A program made the translations under genes and the position numbers. From Eubacteriales bacterium (GTDB lineage Bacteria > Bacillota > Clostridia > Oscillospirales > Acutalibacteraceae): a DNA stretch of 10,534 nucleotides. Shown here one piece after another: positions 1 through 6,897 of this stretch (position 1 is its first letter; every line of letters begins with the position of its first letter). The stretch lies in contig JAUMXP010000044.1 in assembly GCA_030529125.1 (NCBI GenBank), forward strand, positions 1-10,534, written 5' to 3'. The notes under the pieces are model-generated. The model ran no database searches, was not told the DNA's origin, and saw nothing but the letters and a program-made list of their open reading frames with translations.

Positions 1-88
1 AAATTCCAAGGCTCGCAACACAGCCAACTAAACCAAGTGTGCAGTAAATGGTTTGGTAAATGAGTTGTATGGTTCTGTTTTTAATCAT
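1..88 (-). CDS. N-terminal fragment of an unrecognised membrane protein
   Basis: Only the first 29 codons are inside the window; the gene continues past base 1. The reading begins MIKNRTIQLI and continues into a hydrophobic stretch (about residues 15-29, with LGLVGCVASLGI) that looks like the first membrane helix of an integral membrane protein. An AAAGGA ribosome-binding site lies 11 bases before the ATG, and a near-consensus promoter on the same strand lies just upstream (117-145), which together make a real start convincing. The polar, basic start before the helix suggests an N-in orientation. I cannot name the family with confidence from so few residues. It is transcribed divergently from the phosphatase operon. 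Confidence 0.6.
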   Translation of the reverse strand, partial: MIKNRTIQLIYQTIYCTLGLVGCVASLGI

Positions 89-116
89 AGTCCCTTTTAT
101 CCTTTGTTTTTTTAAA

Positions 117-145
117 ATTATACAATTAAATTGAATTTGAGTCAA
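117..145 (-). promoter_or_regulatory. SigA-type promoter for the left-edge membrane protein
   Basis: On the minus strand, TTGACT (-35, 140-145) is separated by exactly 17 bases from a perfect TATAAT (-10, 117-122). The expected transcription start is about 110, leaving a short leader of roughly 20 bases before the ATG at 88. Confidence 0.7.
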
Positions 146-149
146 TTAC

Positions 150-560
150 TATATCTGTGATTTGGTAAAACAAGCCTGTAGAATTATAGAAACCCGCCGA
201 CAACGCGGTGTAAGCGTAAGCCTTTTTCTCGTGTGCATATTGCTCCTCGTGAATGTTTGACCTGTTGACTTTTCACTTCTTACGATTCGGTTTGAGATAA
301 AGTGTTAAACATAAACTGCTCCCCGCCCTCTTAATCACAACAGCGTATATATGGTACCGGTATTTCAGATGTGGAAGTATGAAGTTCAATAAGTTGTATG
401 TTAATGAAGCTTTTCACGCAGCTTTATATTTCGGAGTCATTATTTGTTTGTATATTACTGTTGTTTGTCAAGCAGGTAAAACAAAAAGGTCCGGTGGTTA
501 TTTAAATTTCCCCAGACACCTTTCGATTAACGCTTTTTATTTATGTTTTATGCTTTGGTA
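150..560. other. Gene-free stretch with possible degenerate or repeated sequence
   Basis: About 400 bases separate the divergent promoters at 117-145 and 563-590, and I see no convincing gene. A 77-codon plus-strand open frame at 379-612 lacks a good ribosome-binding site and runs through the promoter of the next gene. Bases about 180-330 are richer in GC than the flanks. On the minus strand they give protein-like readings in more than one frame, interrupted by stops, including a frame ending QITDIVIDSNSI near 130 and a 29-codon frame preceded by GAGGAG (ATG near 239). This could be a decayed gene end, an interspersed repeat or a small RNA; nothing in the sequence alone decides. Confidence 0.35.
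480..523 (-). terminator. Weak terminator-like hairpin
   Basis: On the minus strand AAAGGT (518-523) can pair with ACCTTT (485-490). A shorter inner CTGG/CCGG pairing, including a G-U pair, extends the stem, and the downstream arm runs into TTTTTGTTTT. This resembles an imperfect intrinsic terminator, but no minus-strand gene upstream of it needs one. It may stop antisense transcripts or be chance. Confidence 0.25.
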
Positions 561-562
561 CA

Positions 563-590
563 TTGCAATTCACATTTTGTGTGTTATAAT
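563..590 (+). promoter_or_regulatory. Extended -10 promoter of the phosphatase-STAS operon
   Basis: TTGCAA (-35, 563-568), a 16-base spacer and TATAAT (585-590) preceded by TGT form an extended -10 promoter. The start is expected near 597, giving a leader of about 70 bases before the ATG at 668. This looks like housekeeping-sigma recognition, so the operon is not obviously under the ECF-like sigma factor encoded further right. Confidence 0.65.
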
Positions 591-667
591 CTTTATATGT
601 TTATATATGTGATATACAGCACTCAGCTAAAGTCACAAAGTTATAAATTAATAAAGGAGGAAAGCGT

Positions 668-3550
668 ATGGTCTTATTCCGACTTATAACGGCGGCTTTG
701 TTGCCGGTTGTTGTAGCTGTGATGTTTTATCTGATTGAAAAGAAGTCTAAGTTTTCTAAATTCCCATATTTTCTAAGACAGGCGATAATCGGACTTAGTT
801 TTGGTTTTATAGCTTGTCTTGCGACTAGTTTCGGCGTTGAAGCTTTTGGTGCAGTCATTAATGTGCGTAATGCCGCACCGCTTACTGGGGGCTTGATTTT
901 TGGTGGACCTGCAGGAATCATCTCTGGTTTAATCGGTGCAATACATAGATTTTTGTACACTGAACTTGAATGTTTGCAGACGGGTTTTTCAGGTACAGGC
1001 GAATATACTCAAATCGCGTGTACAATTTCTACAGCCTTATCCGGTATTATTGGTGTTTTGTGTCGAAGGTTTATTTTTGATAACAAAAAAGCAGGTTGGT
1101 TTTACGGACTGGCTATTGGAATGTTTTCTGAAATATTTCATATGTTGCTTGTGTTTATTACAAACTCTAACGATATCCACACAGCGTTTGAAGTGGTTTC
1201 GGCGGCGTCGACACCGATGATTGCGGCGAATTCTTTGTCTGTGATGTGTACTTGTTTTGTGATTTCGGTAATTGGAAAAGAAGAGAAAGCATTCTCTATT
1301 AAAAACCATGGAAACAAACCGCTGACCCAGAGCTTTCAAACCGGTCTTATCATTTGTGTATTGATATCTTTTTTGTCGGCGACTCAGTTTACTGTTAATT
1401 TGCAAAATAAAATCGCTGATGCAGACATCGACGATTTGTTGACGCTTAACACTCAAGCGGTGCCTGAAAGTATTGAAGCATCTACAGAAACCTCGTTATC
1501 GCAGTATGTGGCGGTTATGGCACGAGGATACTTTAATTCACGCACTAAGGATGCTCAAAAAGATAAGGTGCTTTTTGAAACACTTCAAAAGCAGTTTGGC
1601 TTTCACGAAATGCACGCAATAGAAAACGACGGAACCATCTCACAATCAACGATTCACTCGTTGGTAGGCGAGAATATTTTTGGGTACAAAGAGTTTGACT
1701 CGATTGAAGACACGGCAGTTAATAAAGCCTTTGTTCAAAGATTTGGACCGTCTGCGTTTGATAATACTCAAATGAGAAAATATGTTGGGTTCAAAGTCAA
1801 AGATGGTATGATGTTAGTCGGCTATCTCGAAGATTTTTTGGCATCACAGCTTAAAGCTAATGTTGAAATTGCGTCAGAAAATAGATATGTAGGTCAAACC
1901 GGTTTTGTGATTATTACTGACGAAAACAACCTCATAGTCAGCAGTCATCAGGATGAGATAGGCAAACACGCAGATTCAATTGGAATAAAGCTTGGCAATT
2001 CTGATGAAAATGCAGTTTTTTCTGCTAATATAAATGGCGAAGAGTGTTTTTGCAAGCACATAGTGTATGAATCGATAGCCGGTGACTACAACATTATTGC
2101 TGTTTACCCAAAAGAAGAAGCGATGTTTTCTAAGAACATATCTACACAAATTAACACCTTTATGCAAATTTTGGTATTTATCGTGCTTTTCGGAAGCATT
2201 TATGTGATGATTAAGCGACTTGTTGTAGATAAAATTCACTCTATCAACACTTCACTTGCAAAAATCACAGGAGGCGACCTTGACGAAAAAGTAGATGTTA
2301 GAGATCACCAGGAGTTTGCTTCTCTTTCTGACGACATCAACTCAACGGTCGATACTCTTAAGCACTATATAGACGAGGCTGCTGCGAGAATCGACAAAGA
2401 GCTTGAATACGCGAAAAACATCCAGCGCTCGGCTTTGCCGTCGGTTTTTCCACCGTTCCCCAATAGAACGGATTTTGATATTTACGCAACGATGGAACCG
2501 GCCAAAGAAGTTGGAGGCGATTTTTACGACTTTTATCTTCTCGATAATGATAAATTGGGAGTGTTGATAGCTGATGTATCAGGAAAAGGTATTCCTGCAG
2601 CTATGTTTATGATGCGTGCAAAAACCACACTAAAAGGTTTGGTTGAATCCGGCATTGAAGTTGACGAAGTGCTGTCTCGTGCAAACAAAAGCCTGTGTGA
2701 AGGAAACGACGCCGGAGTTTTTGTTACGGTGTGGCTTGGCATAGTCGATTTGAGAACAGGAATACTAAATTTTGGTAATGCAGGTCACAATCCACCTTTT
2801 ATTCGTCACAAAAACGGCGAATTTGAGATGCTGAAATCACGACCTAACTTTGTTCTTGGCGGAATGGAAGGAGTTAAGTACACAAAAAATGAAGTACAGC
2901 TTCTTCCGGGCGACGAAATTTTCATGTACACAGACGGTGTGACGGAGGCAACAAACTTAGAAAATGAGTTGTTCACAGAAGAACGATTAATTCAAGTTTT
3001 GAACAAAAACCCAAACGAGGGAGTAGAGAATCGACTTGTGACTGTCAAAGAGTATATTGATAGCTTTGTTGGCTCAGCTGAACAGTTTGATGATATTACT
3101 ATGGTATCTTTCGGACTCAATTACTTCAGAAATTTTGACAGCATAACAGTCAACCCTCAACTCAACCCACCGGAATTGGTTATAGAATTTATCAGAAAAA
3201 AAATAAGCAAATTTGATATTGATCCTAAGGTTGCGATGAAAGTTTTTGTTACGGTGGATGAGATATATTCAAATATTTTGCATTACAGCAAAGCCACAAA
3301 AGCACAGGTTTTCTGTGATGTAGTTGAAAAAGAAATAACCCTTGTATTTAAAGACAACGGCATAGCGTATGACCCGATTAACGACTCTAATGAGCCGGAT
3401 ATCACGCTTTCTGCTCAAGAGCGGGAAATCGGCGGTTTGGGTATCTTTATGGTCAAGAAAATGGCGTCATCGCTTGAGTATGAGTACAATGATTCATGCA
3501 ATATTTTAACAGTTAAATTTCAGCATAAAAACAAAAACAAGGAGAAATGA
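668..3550 (+). CDS. Membrane sensor with SpoIIE/PP2C phosphatase and RsbW-like kinase domains
   Basis: This 960-residue protein joins four modules. Residues about 5-210 are a multi-helix membrane domain resembling the 5TM-5TMR_LYT (LytS/YhcK) family, with the typical PLTGGLIFGGPAGIISG segment. Residues about 250-490 form an extracytoplasmic Cache-like sensor (GQTGFVIITDENN near 410), closed by a helix at about 494-518 and a HAMP linker to about 575. Residues about 580-815 are a SpoIIE-type PP2C phosphatase with the metal-binding acids in place: D618 and D621 (GGDFYD), D636 (ADVSGKG), D756 (YTDG) and D808/D809 (FDDI). Residues about 830-955 are a GHKL ATPase like RsbW/SpoIIAB: E865 and N869 in the N box, D896-G898 and the G-rich GGLGIF at 922. 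It should dephosphorylate, and possibly phosphorylate, a STAS antagonist such as the one encoded immediately downstream. Start: GGAGG lies 7 bases before the ATG. The domain calls are firm; the ligand and the true partner are unknown. Confidence 0.93.
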   Translation: MVLFRLITAALLPVVVAVMFYLIEKKSKFSKFPYFLRQAIIGLSFGFIACLATSFGVEAFGAVINVRNAAPLTGGLIFGGPAGIISGLIGAIHRFLYTELECLQTGFSGTGEYTQIACTISTALSGIIGVLCRRFIFDNKKAGWFYGLAIGMFSEIFHMLLVFITNSNDIHTAFEVVSAASTPMIAANSLSVMCTCFVISVIGKEEKAFSIKNHGNKPLTQSFQTGLIICVLISFLSATQFTVNLQNKIADADIDDLLTLNTQAVPESIEASTETSLSQYVAVMARGYFNSRTKDAQKDKVLFETLQKQFGFHEMHAIENDGTISQSTIHSLVGENIFGYKEFDSIEDTAVNKAFVQRFGPSAFDNTQMRKYVGFKVKDGMMLVGYLEDFLASQLKANVEIASENRYVGQTGFVIITDENNLIVSSHQDEIGKHADSIGIKLGNSDENAVFSANINGEECFCKHIVYESIAGDYNIIAVYPKEEAMFSKNISTQINTFMQILVFIVLFGSIYVMIKRLVVDKIHSINTSLAKITGGDLDEKVDVRDHQEFASLSDDINSTVDTLKHYIDEAAARIDKELEYAKNIQRSALPSVFPPFPNRTDFDIYATMEPAKEVGGDFYDFYLLDNDKLGVLIADVSGKGIPAAMFMMRAKTTLKGLVESGIEVDEVLSRANKSLCEGNDAGVFVTVWLGIVDLRTGILNFGNAGHNPPFIRHKNGEFEMLKSRPNFVLGGMEGVKYTKNEVQLLPGDEIFMYTDGVTEATNLENELFTEERLIQVLNKNPNEGVENRLVTVKEYIDSFVGSAEQFDDITMVSFGLNYFRNFDSITVNPQLNPPELVIEFIRKKISKFDIDPKVAMKVFVTVDEIYSNILHYSKATKAQVFCDVVEKEITLVFKDNGIAYDPINDSNEPDITLSAQEREIGGLGIFMVKKMASSLEYEYNDSCNILTVKFQHKNKNKEK

Positions 3551-3552
3551 TT

Positions 3553-3849
3553 ATGACAATCAATGTAGAAAAAAACGATAGTTGTGTGACTTTAAAAATT
3601 GACGGTAGAGTAGATACTACCACAGCGCCTGCTTTAGAGAAAGAAATAATTTTATCAACTGATGAAGCACAAGAGCTTGTGCTTGATATGGAAAAGGTAG
3701 AGTACATTTCATCTGCAGGACTTCGAGTTTTGCTTAGTGCTCAAAAAAAGATAAGCCAAATCGGAATGATGAAACTTGTTAATGTTAGTGAAATAGTAAT
3801 GGAAGTTTTTGAAATGACCGGTTTTGCTGATATACTAACTATCGAATAA
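3553..3849 (+). CDS. STAS-domain anti-anti-sigma factor (SpoIIAA/RsbV-like)
   Basis: A single STAS domain of 98 residues, the usual length for SpoIIAA/RsbV-type antagonists. Features include the early LKIDGRVDTTTAPALE strand-turn-helix and the phospho-site loop YISSAGLRVLL, in which Ser53/Ser54 occupy the position of the regulatory serine (normally DSSG or DSTG; here the acid is replaced by isoleucine). In partner switching the unphosphorylated form binds a GHKL anti-sigma kinase, and a SpoIIE-type phosphatase resets it. Both activities are encoded in the preceding gene. An ATG at 3547 overlaps the upstream stop, but AAGGAG (3539-3544) is only 2 bases from it and 8 from the ATG at 3553, so I choose 3553. 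Translation is probably coupled to the phosphatase gene. What it finally regulates is not shown by the sequence. Confidence 0.92.
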   Translation: MTINVEKNDSCVTLKIDGRVDTTTAPALEKEIILSTDEAQELVLDMEKVEYISSAGLRVLLSAQKKISQIGMMKLVNVSEIVMEVFEMTGFADILTIE

Positions 3850-3869
3850 AAAGTTTAAAGAACAAAATG

Positions 3870-3930
3870 AAAACCCCTTAAACGCTAAGAGCAGCTTGAA
3901 AAAGCTATTCGATGTTTAAGGGGGTGTTTT
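3870..3930. terminator. Bidirectional intrinsic terminator between convergent operons
   Basis: CCCCTTAAAC (3874-3883) pairs perfectly over 10 bp with GTTTAAGGGG (3914-3923). A nested AGCTT/AAGCT stem closes a GAAA loop (3893-3906). The stem is flanked by AAAA on the left and by GTGTTTT on the right, so it can end the STAS operon on the plus strand and the sigma-factor operon on the minus strand. Confidence 0.85.
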
Positions 3931-3971
3931 ATGTTTCGACAGTTAAAGCAGACGAAGCTTTGAGTGAGCAA

Positions 3972-4493
3972 TTATACAAATTCTCTCATTTGGAAATAAG
4001 CTTTGATTTTTTTAATAGCTTGATGGTTAATGTATCTAACATTCGAATATGTAAGAGAAAGTTCTTTGGCGATTTCTTTGTGGGGAAGGTCTTTGTAGTA
4101 ATGGAGCACTACTATGCGTCTTTCTCTCTCGCTAAGACTTTCAAGGGCGTCAGCTAAAAGCTCGAGACTTTCGTTTTCAAAAAGTTTTTCGTCACAACTG
4201 CATTCATCGCTTACGATACTTTCTAAGAAAACATCGGAGCTTGAACAACTGTATTTATTTCTGACGGTTACTTTTCTTATATGGTCTTTGATGGCATTTG
4301 ATGCAATGGTGTATATCCATGTTGAAAACTGAGCCTTGCTGCTATCAAAAGAATCTAACCCTGCCATCACTTTTACGAAAATATCTGAAGTTATATCTTC
4401 AGCTTCGGTTGGATTTTTGACACGGGCTTGTACATACAAAAGCACCTTGTGATGGTACTGCTGATAAATGATTTCTATGTTTTTGTCATTCAT
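3972..4493 (-). CDS. ECF-like RNA polymerase sigma-70 factor
   Basis: A 173-residue protein with the two ECF-type sigma regions. Residues about 7-75 are region 2, with EAEDITSDIFVKVM and the core/-10 binding helix FSTWIYTIASNAIKDHIRK. Residues about 117-168 are region 4, with LESLSERERRIVVLHYYKDLPHKEIAKEL and the recognition helix after SLTYSNVR. It should direct RNA polymerase to its own promoter class. It is the last gene of the exporter operon, and its start overlaps the end of the 65-residue gene. An ATG at 4499 is also in frame, but GGAG lies only 1 base before it and 7 bases before the ATG at 4493, which I prefer. No anti-sigma gene with a zinc-binding or membrane domain follows; the terminator comes directly after. 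Its targets are not evident: both promoters seen around the exporter look like SigA sites. Confidence 0.9.
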   Translation of the reverse strand: MNDKNIEIIYQQYHHKVLLYVQARVKNPTEAEDITSDIFVKVMAGLDSFDSSKAQFSTWIYTIASNAIKDHIRKVTVRNKYSCSSSDVFLESIVSDECSCDEKLFENESLELLADALESLSERERRIVVLHYYKDLPHKEIAKELSLTYSNVRYINHQAIKKIKAYFQMREFV

Positions 4494-4683
4494 CCTCATT
4501 CTCCGTCAAGCGTAGAAAGTTTTGGTCAATATCGCCGGCTGCGTACAAATCCACTTCATTATCACAAAGTTCGCGATTTATGTTGCTTGTGTTTGTTGCG
4601 TTGTCAATTATACGTTTGAGTCTTGCGTTTTGCTGATACTTTTGAAAATCAAACATATTTTTGAGCATTACTTCCATAGTCAT
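4486..4683 (-). CDS. 65-residue protein with a RiPP-leader-like ELxDxExDxxAAG motif
   Basis: I do not recognise a named family. The N-terminal half is probably helical and basic (KNMFDFQKYQQNARLKRIID). Residues 38-50 read ELCDNEVDLYAAG, which resembles the ELSDEELDxVxGG end of Nif11/NHLP and lanthipeptide leaders, with AAG replacing GG. Only 15 acidic residues (51-65) follow, with no Ser/Cys-rich core. The frame is open back to a GTG at 4695, but AAGTGGTGAT (a good anti-SD match) stands 8 bases before the ATG at 4683, so I start there. It lies 18 bases after the exporter ATPase gene and overlaps the sigma gene by 8 bases, so it is translationally coupled to both. It could be an exported peptide, a sensor of exporter activity or a sigma-factor partner; which one is undecided. 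Confidence 0.75.
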   Translation of the reverse strand: MTMEVMLKNMFDFQKYQQNARLKRIIDNATNTSNINRELCDNEVDLYAAGDIDQNFLRLTENEDE

Positions 4684-4701
4684 AATAATCACCACTTAAA
4701 A

Positions 4702-6885
4702 TTAAAAATCTACTTTCTGTCTTTGTACAAGTTCAGAGAAAAATCCATTGTTGTTTATCAACTCATCGTATGTACCATCCTCAATGATTTTACCCTTTTC
4801 AAGTACTATGATTCTGTCGCATTGTTTGATAGTTGATAGCCTGTGAGCAATAACAATTCGTGTGCATTTAAGATTATCAAGTGACTGCGACACGATCTTT
4901 TGAGTGATGTTGTCAAGAGCAGATGTAGCTTCATCAAACATCAGGATTTTAGGTTTAGGTGCAATAGCCCTGGCTATCATAATTCTCTGGCGTTGTCCGC
5001 CTGAAATACCGCCGGAGCCTTCGCTGATGATAGTGTGCATATTCATCGGCATATTTCTGATATCGTCTGCAATACCCGCCATTTCTGCGGCTTTCCACGC
5101 GTCGTCAAGCGATAGATGAGTTGCGGATATAACGATGTTAGAGTATATATCTCCGGAAAAAAGCTTGCTGTTTTGCATGACGGTGCCGATGTTTCTTCTA
5201 AGCGACTTCAAATCTATAGTAGCCAGGTCTTTACCGTCATAGAAAACAGCGCCCTTTTGCGGGGTTTCAAATCCCAGCATAAGACGCATCAGGGTTGATT
5301 TACCGCATCCTGTTGCGCCGACAATAGCGACATACTGTCCGCTTTTTATTTTTAGGCTCAAGTTATCAATGATGTTTGGGCTATTATCAGTATATCTGAA
5401 AGAAACATTGTTGAGCTCGATGTTTCCCATCAGGCGTGTGACAACCTTTTTGCCGGATGAAACTTCTGGTACGGTTTTGAAAATCGGGTCGACGATTTCC
5501 AGTGTCGGTTTGATTTCGGCTATTTCAAGTGACATTCCGGCAAGAGCTACGAAAGCGCCCAACACCATACCGTAAGCGACATTAAAGGTCATATATTCAG
5601 CTGTGCTGACGCCTTTTGATACTGCGATATAGTAAATCACTGCTGTGCCTATTAGCGATATGAAGGTGGAAATTGCACCGTTCATAATTAAAATTTTAGG
5701 TGGGTTGTAGGTGTGCTCAAGCACTTGCTGGTAATAGCTTGACCATTTTGCGAAAACTCGTTTTTCACATCCTGACAGCTTGATTTTTTGAATGCCGGAA
5801 AGAAGAGAAAAAACCAGTCCGTTTTCTTTAGCTTTTGCTTCGAGTTTTTTCTTAGATTGTTTCATTTGGATAAGGGAGCAGAAAATCGCAAAAATCACTG
5901 TTATCAGTAGGATGATGATCGCTGGCAATGCAAGGCTTTTGGAATAGCTGAAAATCTGAAAAATATAAACTATGGAAAAAATTGATGTCAAACCGGTGCT
6001 TAAGACAATGTCTGTAAAAAGATTGCACAAAACATTCATATTTTGTGCACGGGTTGCCAAATCGCCGCTGTTATACTGTTTGAAAAAACTCGCCGGAAGC
6101 GAGAGAATTCTCATCATTGTCGCTGACTCGACCGGGATTTTTAATTTTGTTGATATCCGCGACAGAATAATGCTTTTTGTGATACTTATTGTGCAGCTGG
6201 ATATTGCGACCGATATAAGCAAAACACCTGCACAAATCAGTAGCCCTGTGCTGTCTGAATGTACAACAGTTGAGAAAATCATATTGTTTGCATAAGCACT
6301 GAGCAAACCAATAAGCGAAACCGCCAGTGTTGCAAGTGCAACCGAAATGTAATCTGTTATTGACAAGGTGTTTAAAATATATTTGAGCAAATCTGCGGCA
6401 GTGAGCTCTTTTAAAGGGAACGGCTTGTAAAAACACACAGCTTCCCTGTTGATTTGGTCTGCGTTTTTGCTATTAACAGTAACCATCTTTCCCAGATTTC
6501 TGTCAAAAAAGGTATAGCCTTTGGTTCCTTTTGGAATCAGAGCTGTGACTGTGCCGTCTTTTGTTGTACACAAAAGAGCACCCATACCGTCTTTGTACCA
6601 ATTATCGCTTAAAGTGACGCTTCTTCTCATAATACCCGACGGTCTGAGTAGATACTCAAGAACATCGTTAATGTCATTAACATTAACGGGGAGCTCCTGC
6701 ATAGGTACATGGTAAAACTTCAAAATTTCTGCGACCGCGTCTTTTGCTCTTTTGGTGTCATCGTAAAAGTCGCCATCGAGTATTTTTTTGCCCATTACTA
6801 CGCTTGACATATCGGCAAAAGCTGAGCAAAAGGCGTTGTCGTCATTTTGCACTCTCTGTTTTATTTGTTCATCAAACCAACCCAC
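4702..6885 (-). CDS. NHLP-type bacteriocin export ABC transporter, permease/ATPase without peptidase domain
   Basis: This 727-residue half-transporter matches the layout of the second ABC protein of NHLP (NHLM) export systems. Residues about 1-170 form a non-catalytic N-terminal region opening with GWFDEQIKQR. Residues about 180-460 are a six-helix exporter membrane domain. Residues about 485-727 are the ATPase, with Walker A GATGCGKST (near 521), signature SGGQRQR (near 627) and Walker B ILMFDEATSALD (near 648), followed by the H-loop IAHR. No C39 cysteine is present, consistent with a heterodimer in which the neighbouring protein does the cleavage. The start codon is GTG; AAGGGGGTG lies 5 bases before it and overlaps the stop of the upstream gene, which implies coupled translation. 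All ATPase motifs are intact, so it should be active. Confidence 0.93.
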   Translation of the reverse strand: MGWFDEQIKQRVQNDDNAFCSAFADMSSVVMGKKILDGDFYDDTKRAKDAVAEILKFYHVPMQELPVNVNDINDVLEYLLRPSGIMRRSVTLSDNWYKDGMGALLCTTKDGTVTALIPKGTKGYTFFDRNLGKMVTVNSKNADQINREAVCFYKPFPLKELTAADLLKYILNTLSITDYISVALATLAVSLIGLLSAYANNMIFSTVVHSDSTGLLICAGVLLISVAISSCTISITKSIILSRISTKLKIPVESATMMRILSLPASFFKQYNSGDLATRAQNMNVLCNLFTDIVLSTGLTSIFSIVYIFQIFSYSKSLALPAIIILLITVIFAIFCSLIQMKQSKKKLEAKAKENGLVFSLLSGIQKIKLSGCEKRVFAKWSSYYQQVLEHTYNPPKILIMNGAISTFISLIGTAVIYYIAVSKGVSTAEYMTFNVAYGMVLGAFVALAGMSLEIAEIKPTLEIVDPIFKTVPEVSSGKKVVTRLMGNIELNNVSFRYTDNSPNIIDNLSLKIKSGQYVAIVGATGCGKSTLMRLMLGFETPQKGAVFYDGKDLATIDLKSLRRNIGTVMQNSKLFSGDIYSNIVISATHLSLDDAWKAAEMAGIADDIRNMPMNMHTIISEGSGGISGGQRQRIMIARAIAPKPKILMFDEATSALDNITQKIVSQSLDNLKCTRIVIAHRLSTIKQCDRIIVLEKGKIIEDGTYDELINNNGFFSELVQRQKVDF

Positions 6886-6897
6886 GAAAACACCCCC

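Noticed and set aside
379..612. 77-codon plus-strand hydrophobic open frame
   Set aside because: There is no good ribosome-binding site, it runs through the -35/-10 promoter of the phosphatase operon, and its composition is that expected from AT-rich non-coding DNA.
1037..1456. 139-codon minus-strand frame inside the phosphatase gene
   Set aside because: Its translation is Arg/His/Asn-rich low-quality sequence, a typical antisense shadow of the membrane domain.
3912..4157. Plus-strand frame after the terminator, including an ATG just after AAGGGGGTGTTTT
   Set aside because: The frame opposite the sigma-factor gene is a shadow; the short ATG frame at 3931 ends after 10 codons and the G-run belongs to the terminator stem.
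3972..4683. The 65-residue protein as a conventional anti-sigma factor
   Set aside because: It has no zinc-binding HxxxCxxC motif and no membrane helix, so I keep this only as one possibility and do not assign it.
4522..4836. 104-codon plus-strand open frame across the 65-residue gene and the end of the ABC gene
   Set aside because: It has no ribosome-binding site and lies opposite well-supported genes with clear domain motifs.
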